Positions 45,872 to 56,465 of a DNA stretch of 64,000 nucleotides are shown piece after piece. The notes beneath the pieces were generated by a model that was not told where the DNA came from, did no database searches, and worked only from the letters and a program-made list of their open reading frames with translations. Source of the DNA: Woeseiaceae bacterium. Its GTDB lineage: Bacteria; Pseudomonadota; Gammaproteobacteria; Steroidobacterales; Woeseiaceae. The number at the start of each line of letters is the position of its first letter. Position 1 is the first letter of the stretch. The position numbers and the translations under genes were made by a program. The stretch lies in assembly GCA_021773075.1 (NCBI GenBank), contig JAJFKT010000035.1, positions 364,516 through 428,515 of the forward strand, given 5' to 3'.

Positions 45872-46452
45872 TGAAGCAGCCGCCGAGTTACGAGACGCCG
45901 GCGCTGCGAGAATTCGGCGAAGTATTGAAAAGCCGCCGAACGATCGAGCTGTTTCTGCAGACACTGGTGCCCGAGGCGCTCATTGATGAGGCCATAGAAA
46001 CAGCAATTTGGGCACCCAATCATCACGTTACTGAACCATGGCGTTTTTATCGCTTGGGTGACGCGACCAAGCAGTACTGCCTTGATCTATGCAGGGATAT
46101 TGTTGCTGCGAAAAAAGGCGAGAAGGCTGCGGACTTCAAACGGCAAAGCTGGTCGGAAAAACCCGGTTGGCTGGTTGTGACCTGTGCGCGCTCAGATAAC
46201 GAGTTGTTACAGCAAGAAGACTACGCTGCGTGTTGCGCCGCAGTTCAAAATCTGACCCTGTATCTCTGGAAGGCAGGTGTCGGTACAAAATGGACGAGCG
46301 GTGATATCACACGTCACCCACGCTTTTTCGAAATAATCGGTATGGATGAACACACGGAGTTCGTCGTTGGTCTTATATGGTACGGCTACGCGAAACTCAC
46401 GCCGACACAATCACGGCGTGATGTGAATGATGTGAAAATTGAACTCCCGTAA
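45871..46452 (+). CDS. Nitroreductase-family flavoprotein
   Basis: 193 residues, GTG start overlapping the thiolase stop by 1 base. FMN-binding fold: LKSRRTIELF (FMN phosphate), AIWAPNHHVTEPWRFY, and CCAAVQNLTLYLWKAGVGTKW. Resembles YdjA-type reductases. Substrate unknown; the pairing with a thiolase suggests an enoyl-CoA or quinone reduction step at best as speculation. Confidence 0.87.
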   Translation: MKQPPSYETPALREFGEVLKSRRTIELFLQTLVPEALIDEAIETAIWAPNHHVTEPWRFYRLGDATKQYCLDLCRDIVAAKKGEKAADFKRQSWSEKPGWLVVTCARSDNELLQQEDYAACCAAVQNLTLYLWKAGVGTKWTSGDITRHPRFFEIIGMDEHTEFVVGLIWYGYAKLTPTQSRRDVNDVKIELP

Positions 46453-46473
46453 GCACGGATAAAGGATGCAGGA

Positions 46474-47178
46474 ATGAACAAGAAACTGATGGTGGTCTGC
46501 TTGCTCGCAGCAAGTGCATGCGCCGCGGCTGACGACACGGCCCGCAGTATCTCAGTAACCGGTACGGGTTCGGCCGAAGCGACACCGGATCGAGCGACAA
46601 TAATCATGTCTATCGTTGCTCGGGACAAAGCCTTGTCAGTCGCGCAGCAAAATGCGGCCACCGTAACGGCGAAAGTATTGAAGATTACTGATGGATTGAA
46701 GATAGACCGAAGCCGCGTCGATACCACCGGCGCATCTGTTCGTCCGGATTATCGGTATAACCGCCAAACTACCGAGCAGGAACTGCGAGGCTACATCGCG
46801 GAACGGAGAATCAAAGTTGAGTTTCGGAATCTGGAGAACCTGGCGAAAGTGATCGAGGGAGCAGTGGCGGCAGGCGTCAATCAGGTATTGCCGCCGCAAT
46901 TATTCAGCAGTGAACGCCGTGAGGCGCACCGGAATGCTTTGGAGAACGCAGCCCTTGATGCACGAGCAAACGCAGCACGGCTTGCCGACGCGCTCGACAT
47001 GAGTCTGGGGCCGGTCATCAGTATCAACACTGGCGGCGGGGCGACACCGTTTCCAGCGCAGCGGGGTTATGCTAATGCAATGGCTGTAGAGTCGGACGCA
47101 GGTGCAACTTACAATCCCGGTGACATGAGCGTGCACACGACGGTCAGCGCGGTATTCGAACTACACCCGAAGCCTTAG
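46474..47178 (+). CDS. SIMPL-domain (DUF541) periplasmic protein
   Basis: 234 residues, signal peptide ending ASACAAADD. The SIMPL/DUF541 pattern ISVTGTGSAEATPDRATI at the start and a later VNQVLPPQLF...ALENAALDARANAARLADAL repeat helix are clear. Periplasmic or surface oligomer-forming family with stress-related roles in other bacteria. Convergent with the Bcr/CflA gene with a 4-base overlap. Confidence 0.9.
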   Translation: MNKKLMVVCLLAASACAAADDTARSISVTGTGSAEATPDRATIIMSIVARDKALSVAQQNAATVTAKVLKITDGLKIDRSRVDTTGASVRPDYRYNRQTTEQELRGYIAERRIKVEFRNLENLAKVIEGAVAAGVNQVLPPQLFSSERREAHRNALENAALDARANAARLADALDMSLGPVISINTGGGATPFPAQRGYANAMAVESDAGATYNPGDMSVHTTVSAVFELHPKP

Positions 47179-48401
47179 TCCCGAGCCAGTTCGTCCGGGT
47201 GATGAACTAACGGCCCGGGCGCTATCCACGGGCGCAACAGGAAAATGGCGGTCGTCAGTATTCCTGTGAACGCCATGATGATTACGGCATTACGCACTGT
47301 CCCGTCGTAGATTAGAGCGGCGAGAATAGCGCCTGAGGCGCCGACCGCATTTTGTGTGGTTCCGATGATGGAAGAGGCTACACCCGCAATCTTCGGCAAG
47401 GGGTCCAGTGCAAGAACTGTCGTATTAGCCATCAGGATCGCGATGGTAAACATATACAGGCAGACGCAAGACCAAACCCACCAGAATGGAGCGGAATCCA
47501 TCCACGCGATCAGCATTAACTGGGCGCTGCAGGCAAAAATAAGTGCAATACCGAGCTTGATGAGCTGCATGATGTCGAAGCGAATCACGAGCCATCGATT
47601 CGCCGCTGATCCAGCGAGTATTGAGAGTCCGGCGAAGGCGAAAATGAGGCCGTATTGAGTGATCGTAAAACCGTAGATTTCAACCGTCAGTGCGGCAGAT
47701 ACTGCGATGACCGACATGAAACCTGCGGGCGGTAAAATCAGCAACAACAAAGCGAACACGCTTTGGCGATGCGAGAAGTACTCCCTGAAGCTCGACCGCA
47801 GTTGTCTCAGCGGGTTTTCGGACGCGTTTGGCACGTGCGTTTCGACCAGGTTGCTGCGAATAGCAAAAAGTAAGGCAAAGCCGCAGATCGCAATGGCGAT
47901 AAATGGGGCGCGCCAGTTCCACTGTGCGACGAGAAATGCGCCGATGCTTGGCGCGATGACCGGAGCGGCCGTAAATATCATGGTCATTAACGACATCAGT
48001 CGCGCCGCATCTTTGCCAGAAGAGATGTCACGGACGACCGCTCGCGATACGACAATAGCCGAGGCGGCACCGAAACCCTGCACGAAGCGGGCAACGAGCA
48101 GCACGTCCATATCCTTAGCAATGGCAGCGATCGAAGCGGATACGACAAACAATCCCATGCCTGTGTATATCGTCGGCAGACGACCGAAGCGATCCGAGGC
48201 GAGCCCGAATGGAATCTGGCCCACCGACATTCCGAACATGAAAATCCCGACGATTTGCTGGCCGCGCGATAGCGTTGTTCCGAGCGCATCGACCATTGCC
48301 GGAATTGCGGGCAAACTGAGATCCACAGTTAGCGCAGCCACGGCCGTGAGGAGGCCGAGCGTGATGATAAATTTTCGGGATTTTGCGAGGTGCGTGTTCA
48401 A
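47175..48401 (-). CDS. Bcr/CflA-family MFS transporter
   Basis: 408 residues with twelve helices. DHA1 signature in the cytoplasmic loop between TM2 and TM3: GLASDRFGRLPTIYTG; RFVQGFGAASAIVVSRAVVRD is Bcr/CflA-specific. Drug:proton antiport is the family role. Starts in a 4-base overlap with hutI on the same strand, so it may export an intermediate or serve histidine metabolism; that is an inference. Confidence 0.9.
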   Translation of the reverse strand: MNTHLAKSRKFIITLGLLTAVAALTVDLSLPAIPAMVDALGTTLSRGQQIVGIFMFGMSVGQIPFGLASDRFGRLPTIYTGMGLFVVSASIAAIAKDMDVLLVARFVQGFGAASAIVVSRAVVRDISSGKDAARLMSLMTMIFTAAPVIAPSIGAFLVAQWNWRAPFIAIAICGFALLFAIRSNLVETHVPNASENPLRQLRSSFREYFSHRQSVFALLLLILPPAGFMSVIAVSAALTVEIYGFTITQYGLIFAFAGLSILAGSAANRWLVIRFDIMQLIKLGIALIFACSAQLMLIAWMDSAPFWWVWSCVCLYMFTIAILMANTTVLALDPLPKIAGVASSIIGTTQNAVGASGAILAALIYDGTVRNAVIIMAFTGILTTAIFLLRPWIAPGPLVHHPDELARD

Positions 48402-49621
48402 GGCCGGGTAGTGTGCCCGCCTATGATCGATTCCGCCAGTTGCGGTGTCCCGGTCCAGTACGCCAGTTCACGTGGATGGCTGATATCCCAGATGGCGAGA
48501 TCGGCGCGTTTGCCGGGTTCCAGAGTGCCGCGGTCCCCCAGGAGACCGAGGGCGCGGGCGGCGTTTCGTGTAACACCTGCCAGGCATTCCTCGGGTGTCA
48601 GTTTGAACATGCGGCATGCGAGCATCATCGCTGTTCGCAGTGAGCAGATTGGTGAAGTACCCGGATTGCAGTCGGTGGCGACCGCAATTGGCACATCGGC
48701 CTCGCGTAGGTCGAGCACCGGTGGAAGCTGCGTTTCTCCCAGTGTCAGGAAAGCGCCAGGTAGCAGCACAGCAACAGAATTTCCGTCGGCAAGGGCTCTG
48801 ACGCCTTTTTGCGTGGTGTACTCAAGGTGATCGGCGGACAAGGCGCCGAAACGACCTGCGAGTTCAGCGCCGCCACCGTCGCTGAGTTGGTCTGCGTGTA
48901 GCTTGACGGGTAAGCCCATTTTTTGCGCTGCGGCAAAGAGTTTAGCGACTTCAGGCCCGCTGAAAGCGATCGACTCGCAATAGGCATCGACAGCATCCGC
49001 CAAATTGTCTTCGGCAACACGTGGCAGGAGTTCTTCACAGATTTGATCGATGTAAGCCTCGGCGTTGCCGTCGAATTCAGGCGGTACGGTGTGTGCCGCG
49101 AGCAGCGTCGTCCGAACATCAACGGGTGTCGCATCGCCCAGCCGCCGTGCGACCGCGAGCATACGTATCTCGGTTTCGATGTCGAGGCCATAGCCGGACT
49201 TTATTTCGACCGTCGCGACGCCTTCGCTTGCCAGTGCCATAACGCGTGGCAAAGCGGCATCGAACAGGTCGTCGGCAGATGCCTCTCTGGTTGCGCGCAC
49301 AGTCGACATGATGCCGCCACCGGAGCGGGCAATATCTTCGTAACTAGCGCCTCGCAAGCGTTGCTCAAATTCAGCGGCCCGATCGCCGCCAAATACGAGA
49401 TGCGTATGGCAGTCGATGAGCGCCGGTGTGACCCAGCGATTTTCCATGCCCCGTTCTTGACGGGTTTTTTTGTCGGGCAACTCGGACTGCGCACCTATCC
49501 ACGCAATACAGCCATTGCTGATCGCGATCGCAGCGGGCCCGGGGATGACGCCATAGTCAGCGACACCCTCGCGCAGCGTTGCGACGCGTGCGTCAGTCAG
49601 CAATACGTCCCAGTCAAACAT
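48398..49621 (-). CDS. hutI: Imidazolonepropionase
   Basis: 407 residues. Amidohydrolase hydrolysing imidazolone-5-propionate to formimidoylglutamate. Signatures: PALIDCHTHLVFGGDRAAEF (HxH metal site), GGIMSTVRATREAS, EIKSGYGLD, LAAHTVPPEF and ATDCNPGTSPI (metal Asp). Divergent from hutF with an 82-base gap that includes a consensus-type HutC site. Confidence 0.96.
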   Translation of the reverse strand: MFDWDVLLTDARVATLREGVADYGVIPGPAAIAISNGCIAWIGAQSELPDKKTRQERGMENRWVTPALIDCHTHLVFGGDRAAEFEQRLRGASYEDIARSGGGIMSTVRATREASADDLFDAALPRVMALASEGVATVEIKSGYGLDIETEIRMLAVARRLGDATPVDVRTTLLAAHTVPPEFDGNAEAYIDQICEELLPRVAEDNLADAVDAYCESIAFSGPEVAKLFAAAQKMGLPVKLHADQLSDGGGAELAGRFGALSADHLEYTTQKGVRALADGNSVAVLLPGAFLTLGETQLPPVLDLREADVPIAVATDCNPGTSPICSLRTAMMLACRMFKLTPEECLAGVTRNAARALGLLGDRGTLEPGKRADLAIWDISHPRELAYWTGTPQLAESIIGGHTTRP

Positions 49622-49677
49622 CCAGTTGTCCGCGGCAGATTCGTGCTAGTTGCAACCGAAATTAGCATGGTCTAGCC

Positions 49678-49687
49678 TGTATATACA
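49678..49687. promoter_or_regulatory. Putative HutC operator in the hutI-hutF gap
   Basis: TGTATATACA, a perfect 10-base palindrome of the TGTA-N2-TACA type recognised by GntR-family HutC in pseudomonads (known from the literature). It lies 16 bases ahead of hutF and 56 bases from hutI, so one site could repress both divergent units. No hutC gene is in this window, so the repressor would be encoded elsewhere. Confidence 0.65.
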
Positions 49688-49703
49688 ACCTACTGGAAAC
49701 AGC

Positions 49704-51062
49704 ATGAATTCGGTATACGCAAAGAAAGCATTATTAGCTTCGGGCTGGGCGGCGGGCGTCCGGCTGGAAGTCGCGGATGGGCTGGTTTCGAGCATCGAAA
49801 CCGGTGTCTCAGCACGGCCGCAGGATATCGCTGTCGGATTCGTTATTCCCGGACTTTGCAATGCTCACAGTCATGCCTTTCAGCGCGCTTTGGCCGGTCA
49901 TACAGAGCAGCGTTCGCCAGAGGGTCGCGATAACTTCTGGACCTGGCGTGAGCGCATGTACGATCTCGCGGGTCGCGTTGACGCACAAATACTGACTGCG
50001 ATTGCCCGTCAGGCCTATTGCGAGATGCTCTGTAGTGGATACACATCCGTAGCGGAATTTCACTATTTACACCGTGACCCTCAGAACACCGAAGAGACCG
50101 ACACGATGTTTGCGGCGATTTCGACAGCTGCCGCCGAGAGTGGCATCCGGCTGACCTATGTCCCTGTGCACTACCAGCGCGCCGGATTCGACAATGCCGA
50201 ACCGCTTCCTCATCAACGCAGTTTCGCACTGAGTATCGAAGAGTTTCTTGCCCATCACGAGCGTGTTGCCAAGCTTGGTGCAGCGTCAACAGTGGTCGGA
50301 ATTGGCGCCCACAGTTTGCGCGCGGTTAGCAAGGAGTCGCTGGAGGAAATAGCGAAGGTTGCCAGTGACGCATTCGTTCCAATGCATTTGCATATTGCGG
50401 AACAACAGCTCGAAGTCGATCAATGCAAATCCGCCTATGGTGATGCACCGGTTCGCTGGTTATTAGAGAATTTCGACGTCGCGAGCAACTGGTGTCTGGT
50501 ACATGCAACTCACATGGAGGCTGATGAAGTTGAGGCGTTGGCCAAAACGGCTGCGGTCGTGGCGCTGTGTCCCAGCACAGAGGCAAACCTTGGTGACGGG
50601 CTGTTTCCGCTGCACGACTTTCTAAGCCACAACGGTCGTATCGCTATCGGTTCAGACAGTCACGTATCGATAAATCCGTTCGAAGAATTACGCTGGCTCG
50701 AATATGGGCAGCGCTTGGTAACGCGCACTCGCAACGTTGCCTCCTTGCGGCACAGCCATGTTGGCAGCGAACTATTTCTGCGGGCGCTGGAGGGTGGTGC
50801 CGCTGCCAGCGGTCAGGAAATTGCCGGCATTGAAGTTGGCGCGGCCGCCGACATTGTTGCGCTTTGCGATGATGACCCGATGCTCGCCGGACACGGTGAT
50901 GATTCGCGCCTCGATGCTCTGGTTTTTTCGGGTTATCCGTTGCCTGTGGAGCGCGTCATGGTGAACGGCAAATGGTGCGTCGTAGACGCAATGCACGTCC
51001 AGCGCGAAGCAGCGCGGCATGCCTACCTCGAAGCGATTGCGAAGCTGGGAGAGGTCGCATGA
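49704..51062 (+). CDS. hutF: Formimidoylglutamate deiminase
   Basis: About 452 residues, start at 49704. Zinc amidohydrolase converting N-formimidoyl-L-glutamate to N-formylglutamate and ammonia. Typical features: [16 protein letters not shown] (HxH), [45 protein letters not shown] and [26 protein letters not shown]. Its presence fixes the five-step hut route with HutG rather than the direct HutE-type hydrolysis. Confidence 0.95.
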   Translation: MNSVYAKKALLASGWAAGVRLEVADGLVSSIETGVSARPQDIAVGFVIPGLCNAHSHAFQRALAGHTEQRSPEGRDNFWTWRERMYDLAGRVDAQILTAIARQAYCEMLCSGYTSVAEFHYLHRDPQNTEETDTMFAAISTAAAESGIRLTYVPVHYQRAGFDNAEPLPHQRSFALSIEEFLAHHERVAKLGAASTVVGIGAHSLRAVSKESLEEIAKVASDAFVPMHLHIAEQQLEVDQCKSAYGDAPVRWLLENFDVASNWCLVHATHMEADEVEALAKTAAVVALCPSTEANLGDGLFPLHDFLSHNGRIAIGSDSHVSINPFEELRWLEYGQRLVTRTRNVASLRHSHVGSELFLRALEGGAAASGQEIAGIEVGAAADIVALCDDDPMLAGHGDDSRLDALVFSGYPLPVERVMVNGKWCVVDAMHVQREAARHAYLEAIAKLGEVA

Positions 51063-51169
51063 ATACGGCCAAACCGCGCTATCAGAAACTGACAGGGCAC
51101 TACACACCACCTGGAACATCACGAACGTCGTCGGCAGACGTCGTTCAACTGGAGAAATTGCGTCAATGA
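51059..51169 (+). CDS. 36-residue small ORF overlapping hutF and hutU by ATGA at both ends
   Basis: Begins [13 protein letters not shown] and ends VVQLEKLRQ. Its start ATG shares the ATGA of the hutF stop (51059-51062) and its stop TGA shares ATGA with the hutU start (51166-51169). Exact filling of the gap by one reading frame, with 4-base overlaps on both sides, is unlikely by chance and suggests coupled translation hutF-small ORF-hutU. No recognisable domain; basic. Could be a small hut-associated protein or a leader that only couples translation. Confidence 0.45.
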   Translation: MNTAKPRYQKLTGHYTPPGTSRTSSADVVQLEKLRQ

Positions 51170-52845
51170 AAAGAATCATAAAATCACCGACTGGCACGAG
51201 GCTTTCAGCCAAGAGCTGGCTTACAGAAGCGCCGTTGCGGATGCTCATGAACAATCTGGACCCCGAGGTCGCAGAGCGCCCGGAGGATCTGGTCGTATAC
51301 GGTGGAATCGGCAAAGCGGCCCGCAACTGGGAATGTTTTGATGCGATTGTAGCGGCGTTGAAGGAGCTCGAATTAGACGAGACGCTGCTGGTGCAATCGG
51401 GCAAGCCGGTCGGTGTGTTTCGGACGCACGCAGATGCACCACGAGTGCTGATCGCAAACTCAAACCTGGTGCCTGCGTGGGCCAACTGGGATCACTTTCG
51501 GGACCTCGATAAGAAGGGCCTCATGATGTACGGCCAGATGACAGCGGGCTCCTGGATCTACATCGGTAGTCAGGGAATCGTGCAGGGCACCTATGAGACC
51601 TTCGTAGAGATGGGCCGACAACATTACGATGGTGACCTTGCTGGCCGCTGGATTCTGACAGCCGGACTTGGTGGCATGGGTGGCGCACAACCGTTGGCTG
51701 CGACGATGGCTGGGGCATCCATGCTCGCGATCGAGTGTCAATCGGATCGAATCGAGATGCGTCTGGAGACGGGTTATCTGGATACACGGGCGGAATCGCT
51801 TTCCGATGCGATGAAGATAATCGAACAAGCAGCGCGAGACAAAAAGGCGATTTCCGTGGGTCTGCTCGGCAACGCGGCAGAAATTCTACCGGAGATGCTG
51901 CGTCTCGGCATCCGGCCCGACGCCGTAACAGACCAGACCTCCGCTCACGATCCGGCGAACGGCTATTTGCCTGCAGCGTGGTCGGTGGAAGAGTGGATCG
52001 AGAAACGTGAGAGCGATCCGGACTCTGTCGTGGCGGCCTCTGAAAAGTCGATGGCCGTTCATGTTCAGGCCATGCTCGACTTTCAAAAACAGGGCATTCC
52101 CACGTTCGACTATGGCAACAATATCCGTCAGGTTGCGTTTGACCAGGGTGTTGCTGACGCGTTTGACTTCCCGGGTTTCGTTCCAGCCTACGTGCGGCCA
52201 CTTTTTTGCCGTGGTGTTGGTCCGTTCCGCTGGGTCGCGTTATCTGGCGATCCTGAAGACATCTACAAGACGGATGCCAAAGTCAAAGAGCTGATCCCCG
52301 ACGACGAGCATTTGCACAATTGGCTCGATGCAGCGCGAGAACGGATTCACTTTCAGGGCCTTCCTGCACGCATTTGCTGGGTAGGACTGGGACAACGGCA
52401 CAAGCTGGGGCTGGCATTTAACGAAATGGTTCGCAGCGGCGAGCTGAGCGCGCCCGTGGTTATCGGTCGCGATCACCTGGACAGTGGTTCGGTGGCGAGC
52501 CCGAATCGCGAAACTGAAAGCATGAAAGACGGCAGTGATGCTGTGTCCGACTGGCCATTGCTTAACGCACTTCTCAGCACCGCCGGTGGTGCAACCTGGG
52601 TGTCACTGCATCACGGTGGCGGAGTCGGCATGGGGTATTCGCAGCACGCGGGTCTGGTCATTGTTTGCGACGGCACTGAAGCGGCGGACAAGCGCATCGA
52701 ACGGGTCCTGTGGAACGATCCGGCCACTGGCGTGATGCGACACGCGGATGCTGGCTATGACATCGCGATCGAATGTGCGAATGAATTTGACCTGAATTTG
52801 CCGATGCTGAAGCCGTCAAACAACGGACAAGGAAATGCGAAATGA
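51166..52845 (+). CDS. hutU: Urocanate hydratase
   Basis: About 559 residues; ATG at 51166 ([13 protein letters not shown]) with GGAG about 12 bases ahead. NAD-dependent enzyme converting urocanate to imidazolonepropionate. Diagnostic: [76 protein letters not shown] and GNNIRQVA. The conserved active-site Cys is in [10 protein letters not shown]. Confidence 0.97.
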   Translation: MKRIIKSPTGTRLSAKSWLTEAPLRMLMNNLDPEVAERPEDLVVYGGIGKAARNWECFDAIVAALKELELDETLLVQSGKPVGVFRTHADAPRVLIANSNLVPAWANWDHFRDLDKKGLMMYGQMTAGSWIYIGSQGIVQGTYETFVEMGRQHYDGDLAGRWILTAGLGGMGGAQPLAATMAGASMLAIECQSDRIEMRLETGYLDTRAESLSDAMKIIEQAARDKKAISVGLLGNAAEILPEMLRLGIRPDAVTDQTSAHDPANGYLPAAWSVEEWIEKRESDPDSVVAASEKSMAVHVQAMLDFQKQGIPTFDYGNNIRQVAFDQGVADAFDFPGFVPAYVRPLFCRGVGPFRWVALSGDPEDIYKTDAKVKELIPDDEHLHNWLDAARERIHFQGLPARICWVGLGQRHKLGLAFNEMVRSGELSAPVVIGRDHLDSGSVASPNRETESMKDGSDAVSDWPLLNALLSTAGGATWVSLHHGGGVGMGYSQHAGLVIVCDGTEAADKRIERVLWNDPATGVMRHADAGYDIAIECANEFDLNLPMLKPSNNGQGNAK

Positions 52846-54371
52846 AGCTGACAATAGACAACCAGCTGATAACCCTCGATGTGCTACGCAAGGTGTGGCA
52901 AAAGCCGCTGACGGTTTCAATCGGCGACAATGCGAAACGGCGCATCGCTGAAGCGAACGAGCTGGTCAATGAAGTCGTTGCAGGCGGCGAACAGGTTTAC
53001 GGAGTGAACACGGGTTTCGGACAGTTAGCGTCTGTGCGTATCGGAAACGATGAACTCGCACACTTGCAGGCGAACCTGGTGCGTTCGCACTCGGTCGGTG
53101 TCGGTGAAGATCTGGATGATGAAATCGTGCGCCTGACGATGCTGATGAAGGTCGTTGCCCTGGCTGAAGGATTCTCCGGCGTACGAATTGAACTGGTTGA
53201 GGCGCTGTGCGCCATGATCAATCACAATATCTATCCGTGCATCCCGTCACGTGGCTCCGTTGGCGCCTCTGGAGACCTTGCACCGCTGGCTCACATGACC
53301 AGAGCACTAATCGGGGAGGGTGAAGTGCGGGTCGGGGGCAAGATCGTCGATGCAGCCGTTGCGCTCAAGGATGCGGGCATAAGTCCTGTGCAGCTTGGGC
53401 CGAAGGAAGGGCTGGCCTTGTTGAACGGCACACAGGTGTCGACAGCATTGGCTGTTGCGGCGGTTTTTCGTACTGAGAACCTGATGTCAGCAGCGATGGT
53501 GGCGGGCGCCATGGCATCTGATGCGATCAAAGGTAGCGATACGCCTTTTGACAAGCGCATTCAAATTGTTCGGGGCCATGGTGGGCAGATTGCTGTCGCT
53601 GGCGTGTTGCGAGGCCTCATGCACGACAGCGACATTCGTGCATCGCACGAAGCCTGTGAGCGGGTTCAGGATCCGTATTCGATACGTTGCCAGCCGCAGG
53701 TCGTTGGTGCTTGTCTGGATGTGTTGCGACACGTTTGTACGGTGCTCGAGACAGAAGCGAATGCGGTTACTGACAATCCGCTCGTGTTCACAGATTCGAA
53801 GTCGATATTGTCGGGCGGTAACTTTCACGCCGAGCCCGTAGCGTTGGCAGCTGACTATCTGGCGCTCGCAATCGCGGAGATCGGCGCGCTGTCCGAGCGT
53901 CGTATAGCGCTGCTCATTGATTCCCATATGAGCGGCCTGCCGGCGTTTCTGGTCAAGGATGGTGGGCTCAACAGTGGCTTTATGATGGCGCAGGTTACCG
54001 CCGCCGCACTGGCTTCTGAAAACAAGTCGCACGCCCACCCGGCAAGCGTAGATAGTTTGCCGACCTCCGCGAATCAGGAAGATCACGTCAGCATGGCAAC
54101 CTACGCTGCGCGGCGATTGCACGAAATGCTCGACAATGTTTTAAATATTGTCGCGATCGAGTTGTTAGCTGCAGCGCAAGGCATCGAGTTTCATCGACCG
54201 AAAAAAAGCTCGCCGGTTATTGAACAGGTCATCGGTGGTATTCGAGAAATCTCGGCAGCGTATGAGGAAGATCGATCGCTCTCTAAGGACATCCGCCAGC
54301 TTGCGGCCAAGGTCGATCAAGGAGCCTATTGCGAATATGCCGCGTCTGTCTTGCCCAGCCTGACTTCATGA
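52842..54371 (+). CDS. hutH: Histidine ammonia-lyase
   Basis: 509 residues. Eliminates ammonia from histidine to give urocanate, the entry step. The MIO cofactor triad is A142-S143-G144 in [22 protein letters not shown] near the N-terminus supplies the catalytic Tyr. QEDHVSMA in the C-terminal half is also conserved. Overlaps hutU and hutG by 4 bases each. Confidence 0.97.
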   Translation: MKLTIDNQLITLDVLRKVWQKPLTVSIGDNAKRRIAEANELVNEVVAGGEQVYGVNTGFGQLASVRIGNDELAHLQANLVRSHSVGVGEDLDDEIVRLTMLMKVVALAEGFSGVRIELVEALCAMINHNIYPCIPSRGSVGASGDLAPLAHMTRALIGEGEVRVGGKIVDAAVALKDAGISPVQLGPKEGLALLNGTQVSTALAVAAVFRTENLMSAAMVAGAMASDAIKGSDTPFDKRIQIVRGHGGQIAVAGVLRGLMHDSDIRASHEACERVQDPYSIRCQPQVVGACLDVLRHVCTVLETEANAVTDNPLVFTDSKSILSGGNFHAEPVALAADYLALAIAEIGALSERRIALLIDSHMSGLPAFLVKDGGLNSGFMMAQVTAAALASENKSHAHPASVDSLPTSANQEDHVSMATYAARRLHEMLDNVLNIVAIELLAAAQGIEFHRPKKSSPVIEQVIGGIREISAAYEEDRSLSKDIRQLAAKVDQGAYCEYAASVLPSLTS

Positions 54372-55156
54372 CAGCGGTTTTTCAGCTTCAGCCCGGTCCG
54401 GCACCGCTACTGATCAGCGTGCCGCACGATGGTCGAGAATTACCTGCGGACATCCGCGACCGAATGACCGACGCAGGTCGTGCGATTCCGGATACGGACT
54501 GGCATGTTGCCAAACTGTATGAATTCGCGGCCCACCTGGGCGCGAGTTTTATCGTTGCAAACTACTCTCGCTACGTTGTCGATCTAAATCGCTCTGCTGA
54601 TGATGGTGATTTGTACCCTGGTCAGGTTGCGACAGGATTGTGCCCGGAGCGGACCTTCGCCGGAGATGCTATCTATCGATTCGGCGGCGTTGACGAGGTG
54701 GAGCGCGACGCGCGAGTGCAGGATTACTGGCGTCCCTACCACGACAAAATCCGGGCGACGCTCGATAGCATGCGTGCGGCGCACGGCTTCGCATTATTGT
54801 GGGACGCGCATTCGATACCAGGCGAGGTGCCGCGACTGTTTACTGGCGAATTGCCGACGCTGAATCTCGGCAGTAACGACTCACAGAGTTGTGCTGGCAA
54901 ACTGGAAACCGCAGTTGCTGCCGTTGCAATCGGCAGCGATTACACCACTGTAGTAAATGGGCGATTCAAGGGTGGCTACATTACGCGTAGTTTCGGCGCT
55001 CCAGCGAACGATACACATGCGTTGCAACTCGAAATTTCACAACGTGCATACATGGACGAGAAGTCGCTGCAGTTCGATTCGGAAAAGGCTGAAAAACTTC
55101 GTGATACTCTGCGCCTGATGTTGCAAACATTTCTGGATAAGGCCAAAAATGACTGA
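54368..55156 (+). CDS. hutG: N-formylglutamate deformylase
   Basis: About 262 residues, start at 54368 in an ATGA overlap with hutH. Amidohydrolase releasing formate and glutamate from N-formylglutamate. Features of the family: LLISVPHDGRELP, TDWHVAKLY, NYSRYVVDLNR, LLWDAHSIPGEVPRLF and GGYITRSFG. Last gene of the hut operon. The next gene (sulfite dehydrogenase) starts in an 8-base overlap, so read-through is possible. Confidence 0.95.
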   Translation: MTAVFQLQPGPAPLLISVPHDGRELPADIRDRMTDAGRAIPDTDWHVAKLYEFAAHLGASFIVANYSRYVVDLNRSADDGDLYPGQVATGLCPERTFAGDAIYRFGGVDEVERDARVQDYWRPYHDKIRATLDSMRAAHGFALLWDAHSIPGEVPRLFTGELPTLNLGSNDSQSCAGKLETAVAAVAIGSDYTTVVNGRFKGGYITRSFGAPANDTHALQLEISQRAYMDEKSLQFDSEKAEKLRDTLRLMLQTFLDKAKND

Positions 55157-56465
55157 GAAAAAAGGACTCCACGAGCTCTACGCCAAGAATCCCGAGCAGG
55201 CCGACGACTTGATGTGGGGTCGCAAAGTTAAAGTGGTTTCCCGTCGCGGCTTTATGACAGGGTCCGGGCTTGCAGCAATGACCGCTGTACTGGGTGCCAG
55301 TATTCCCTTTGCACGCTTTATGCCGGGTGGTTTGATACCGGCCGCACTTGCGCAAAGCGAAGAGACGTTTTCGATTCCCGGAAAGTCAGGTCTGACGATT
55401 CTTAATGACCGGCCGATAAACGCAGAGACGCCGGCTCATCTTCTGGATGATCCGGTAACGCCGGCGTCGCGATTATTTGTTCGCAACAATGGAATTCCAC
55501 CATCGACATGGGACATCGATCCGCTTGAGTGGCAGATCACGATTGAAGGTGAGGCCTGCGAGCGCCCGCAGTTGATGACACTCGGCGATATTCAGCGGCG
55601 ATTCAAACATCACACCCTGCAATTGCAGATCGAATGTGGTGGTAACGGGCGATCGGAGTTCAATCCGCCTGCGAAAGGAAACCAATGGAGCACCGGTGCG
55701 ATCGGCTGCCCGGAATGGACGGGCGTACGGCTGCGCGACATTCTGGAGGAGTGTGGCATCGCGGATAACGCGGTCTATGTCGGCTACGAGGCGGCGGATT
55801 CGCATCTGTCAGGCGACCCGACCAAATTGCCAATCTCGAGAGGCGTTCCCGTTTCTAAAGCGCTTGAAAATGAGTCGATGGTTGTCTGGGCGATGAATGG
55901 CGAGCCATTGCCGGAATTGCACGGATTTCCAGTACGCATGCTGTGCGCCGGGTGGCCGGCCTCGGTAAGTGGCAAATGGCTGACGCGAATTCTGGTTCGC
56001 GATCGTGTTCATGACGGTGCGAAAATGACCGGTCAGTCGTATCGAGTACCCTGCAAATCAGTAGCACCGGGAACTGCGGTCGCTGACCAGGACATGTGCA
56101 TTATTGAGTCCATGCCCGTTAAGTCGCTGATCACTTTTCCGAAGTCGGGTGTCGAAGTGAGTCTTGGAAAAACGCTGCAATTACGTGGCCATGCCTGGGC
56201 CGGCGATTCGCGCGTCAAGTCGATGACGGTCTCTATCGATTTCGGTGCGACCTGGAAAAAGGCAAAACTCAAGAAGCCGGCAAACCGACTTGCCTGGCAA
56301 CATTGGTCTGCGAAAGTCGATTTTCCCGAGGCCGGTTATTACGAGATCTGGGCTCGTGCTGAAGACGACGAAGGTCGTGCCCAACCAATGGTCCTGCCGG
56401 GCTGGAATCCACGTGGCTACCTCAACAATGCCTGCCATCGCCTCGCAGTGATGGTTAAGGCATGA
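55149..56465 (+). CDS. Sulfite dehydrogenase molybdenum subunit, SoxC/SorA type
   Basis: 438 residues. Periplasmic molybdopterin oxidoreductase oxidising sulfite to sulfate. Twin-arginine signal SRRGFMTGSG around residue 35. Sulfite oxidase fold: FVRNNGIPP, QIECGGNGRSEF (the conserved Cys that binds Mo is in this region), GAIGCPEWTGVRLRDIL and a C-terminal dimerisation domain with FGATWKKAKL. The small monoheme cytochrome gene that follows suggests SorAB-like electron output to cytochrome c. SoxC of a Sox system is the alternative, but no other sox gene is here. Confidence 0.9.
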   Translation: MTEKKGLHELYAKNPEQADDLMWGRKVKVVSRRGFMTGSGLAAMTAVLGASIPFARFMPGGLIPAALAQSEETFSIPGKSGLTILNDRPINAETPAHLLDDPVTPASRLFVRNNGIPPSTWDIDPLEWQITIEGEACERPQLMTLGDIQRRFKHHTLQLQIECGGNGRSEFNPPAKGNQWSTGAIGCPEWTGVRLRDILEECGIADNAVYVGYEAADSHLSGDPTKLPISRGVPVSKALENESMVVWAMNGEPLPELHGFPVRMLCAGWPASVSGKWLTRILVRDRVHDGAKMTGQSYRVPCKSVAPGTAVADQDMCIIESMPVKSLITFPKSGVEVSLGKTLQLRGHAWAGDSRVKSMTVSIDFGATWKKAKLKKPANRLAWQHWSAKVDFPEAGYYEIWARAEDDEGRAQPMVLPGWNPRGYLNNACHRLAVMVKA

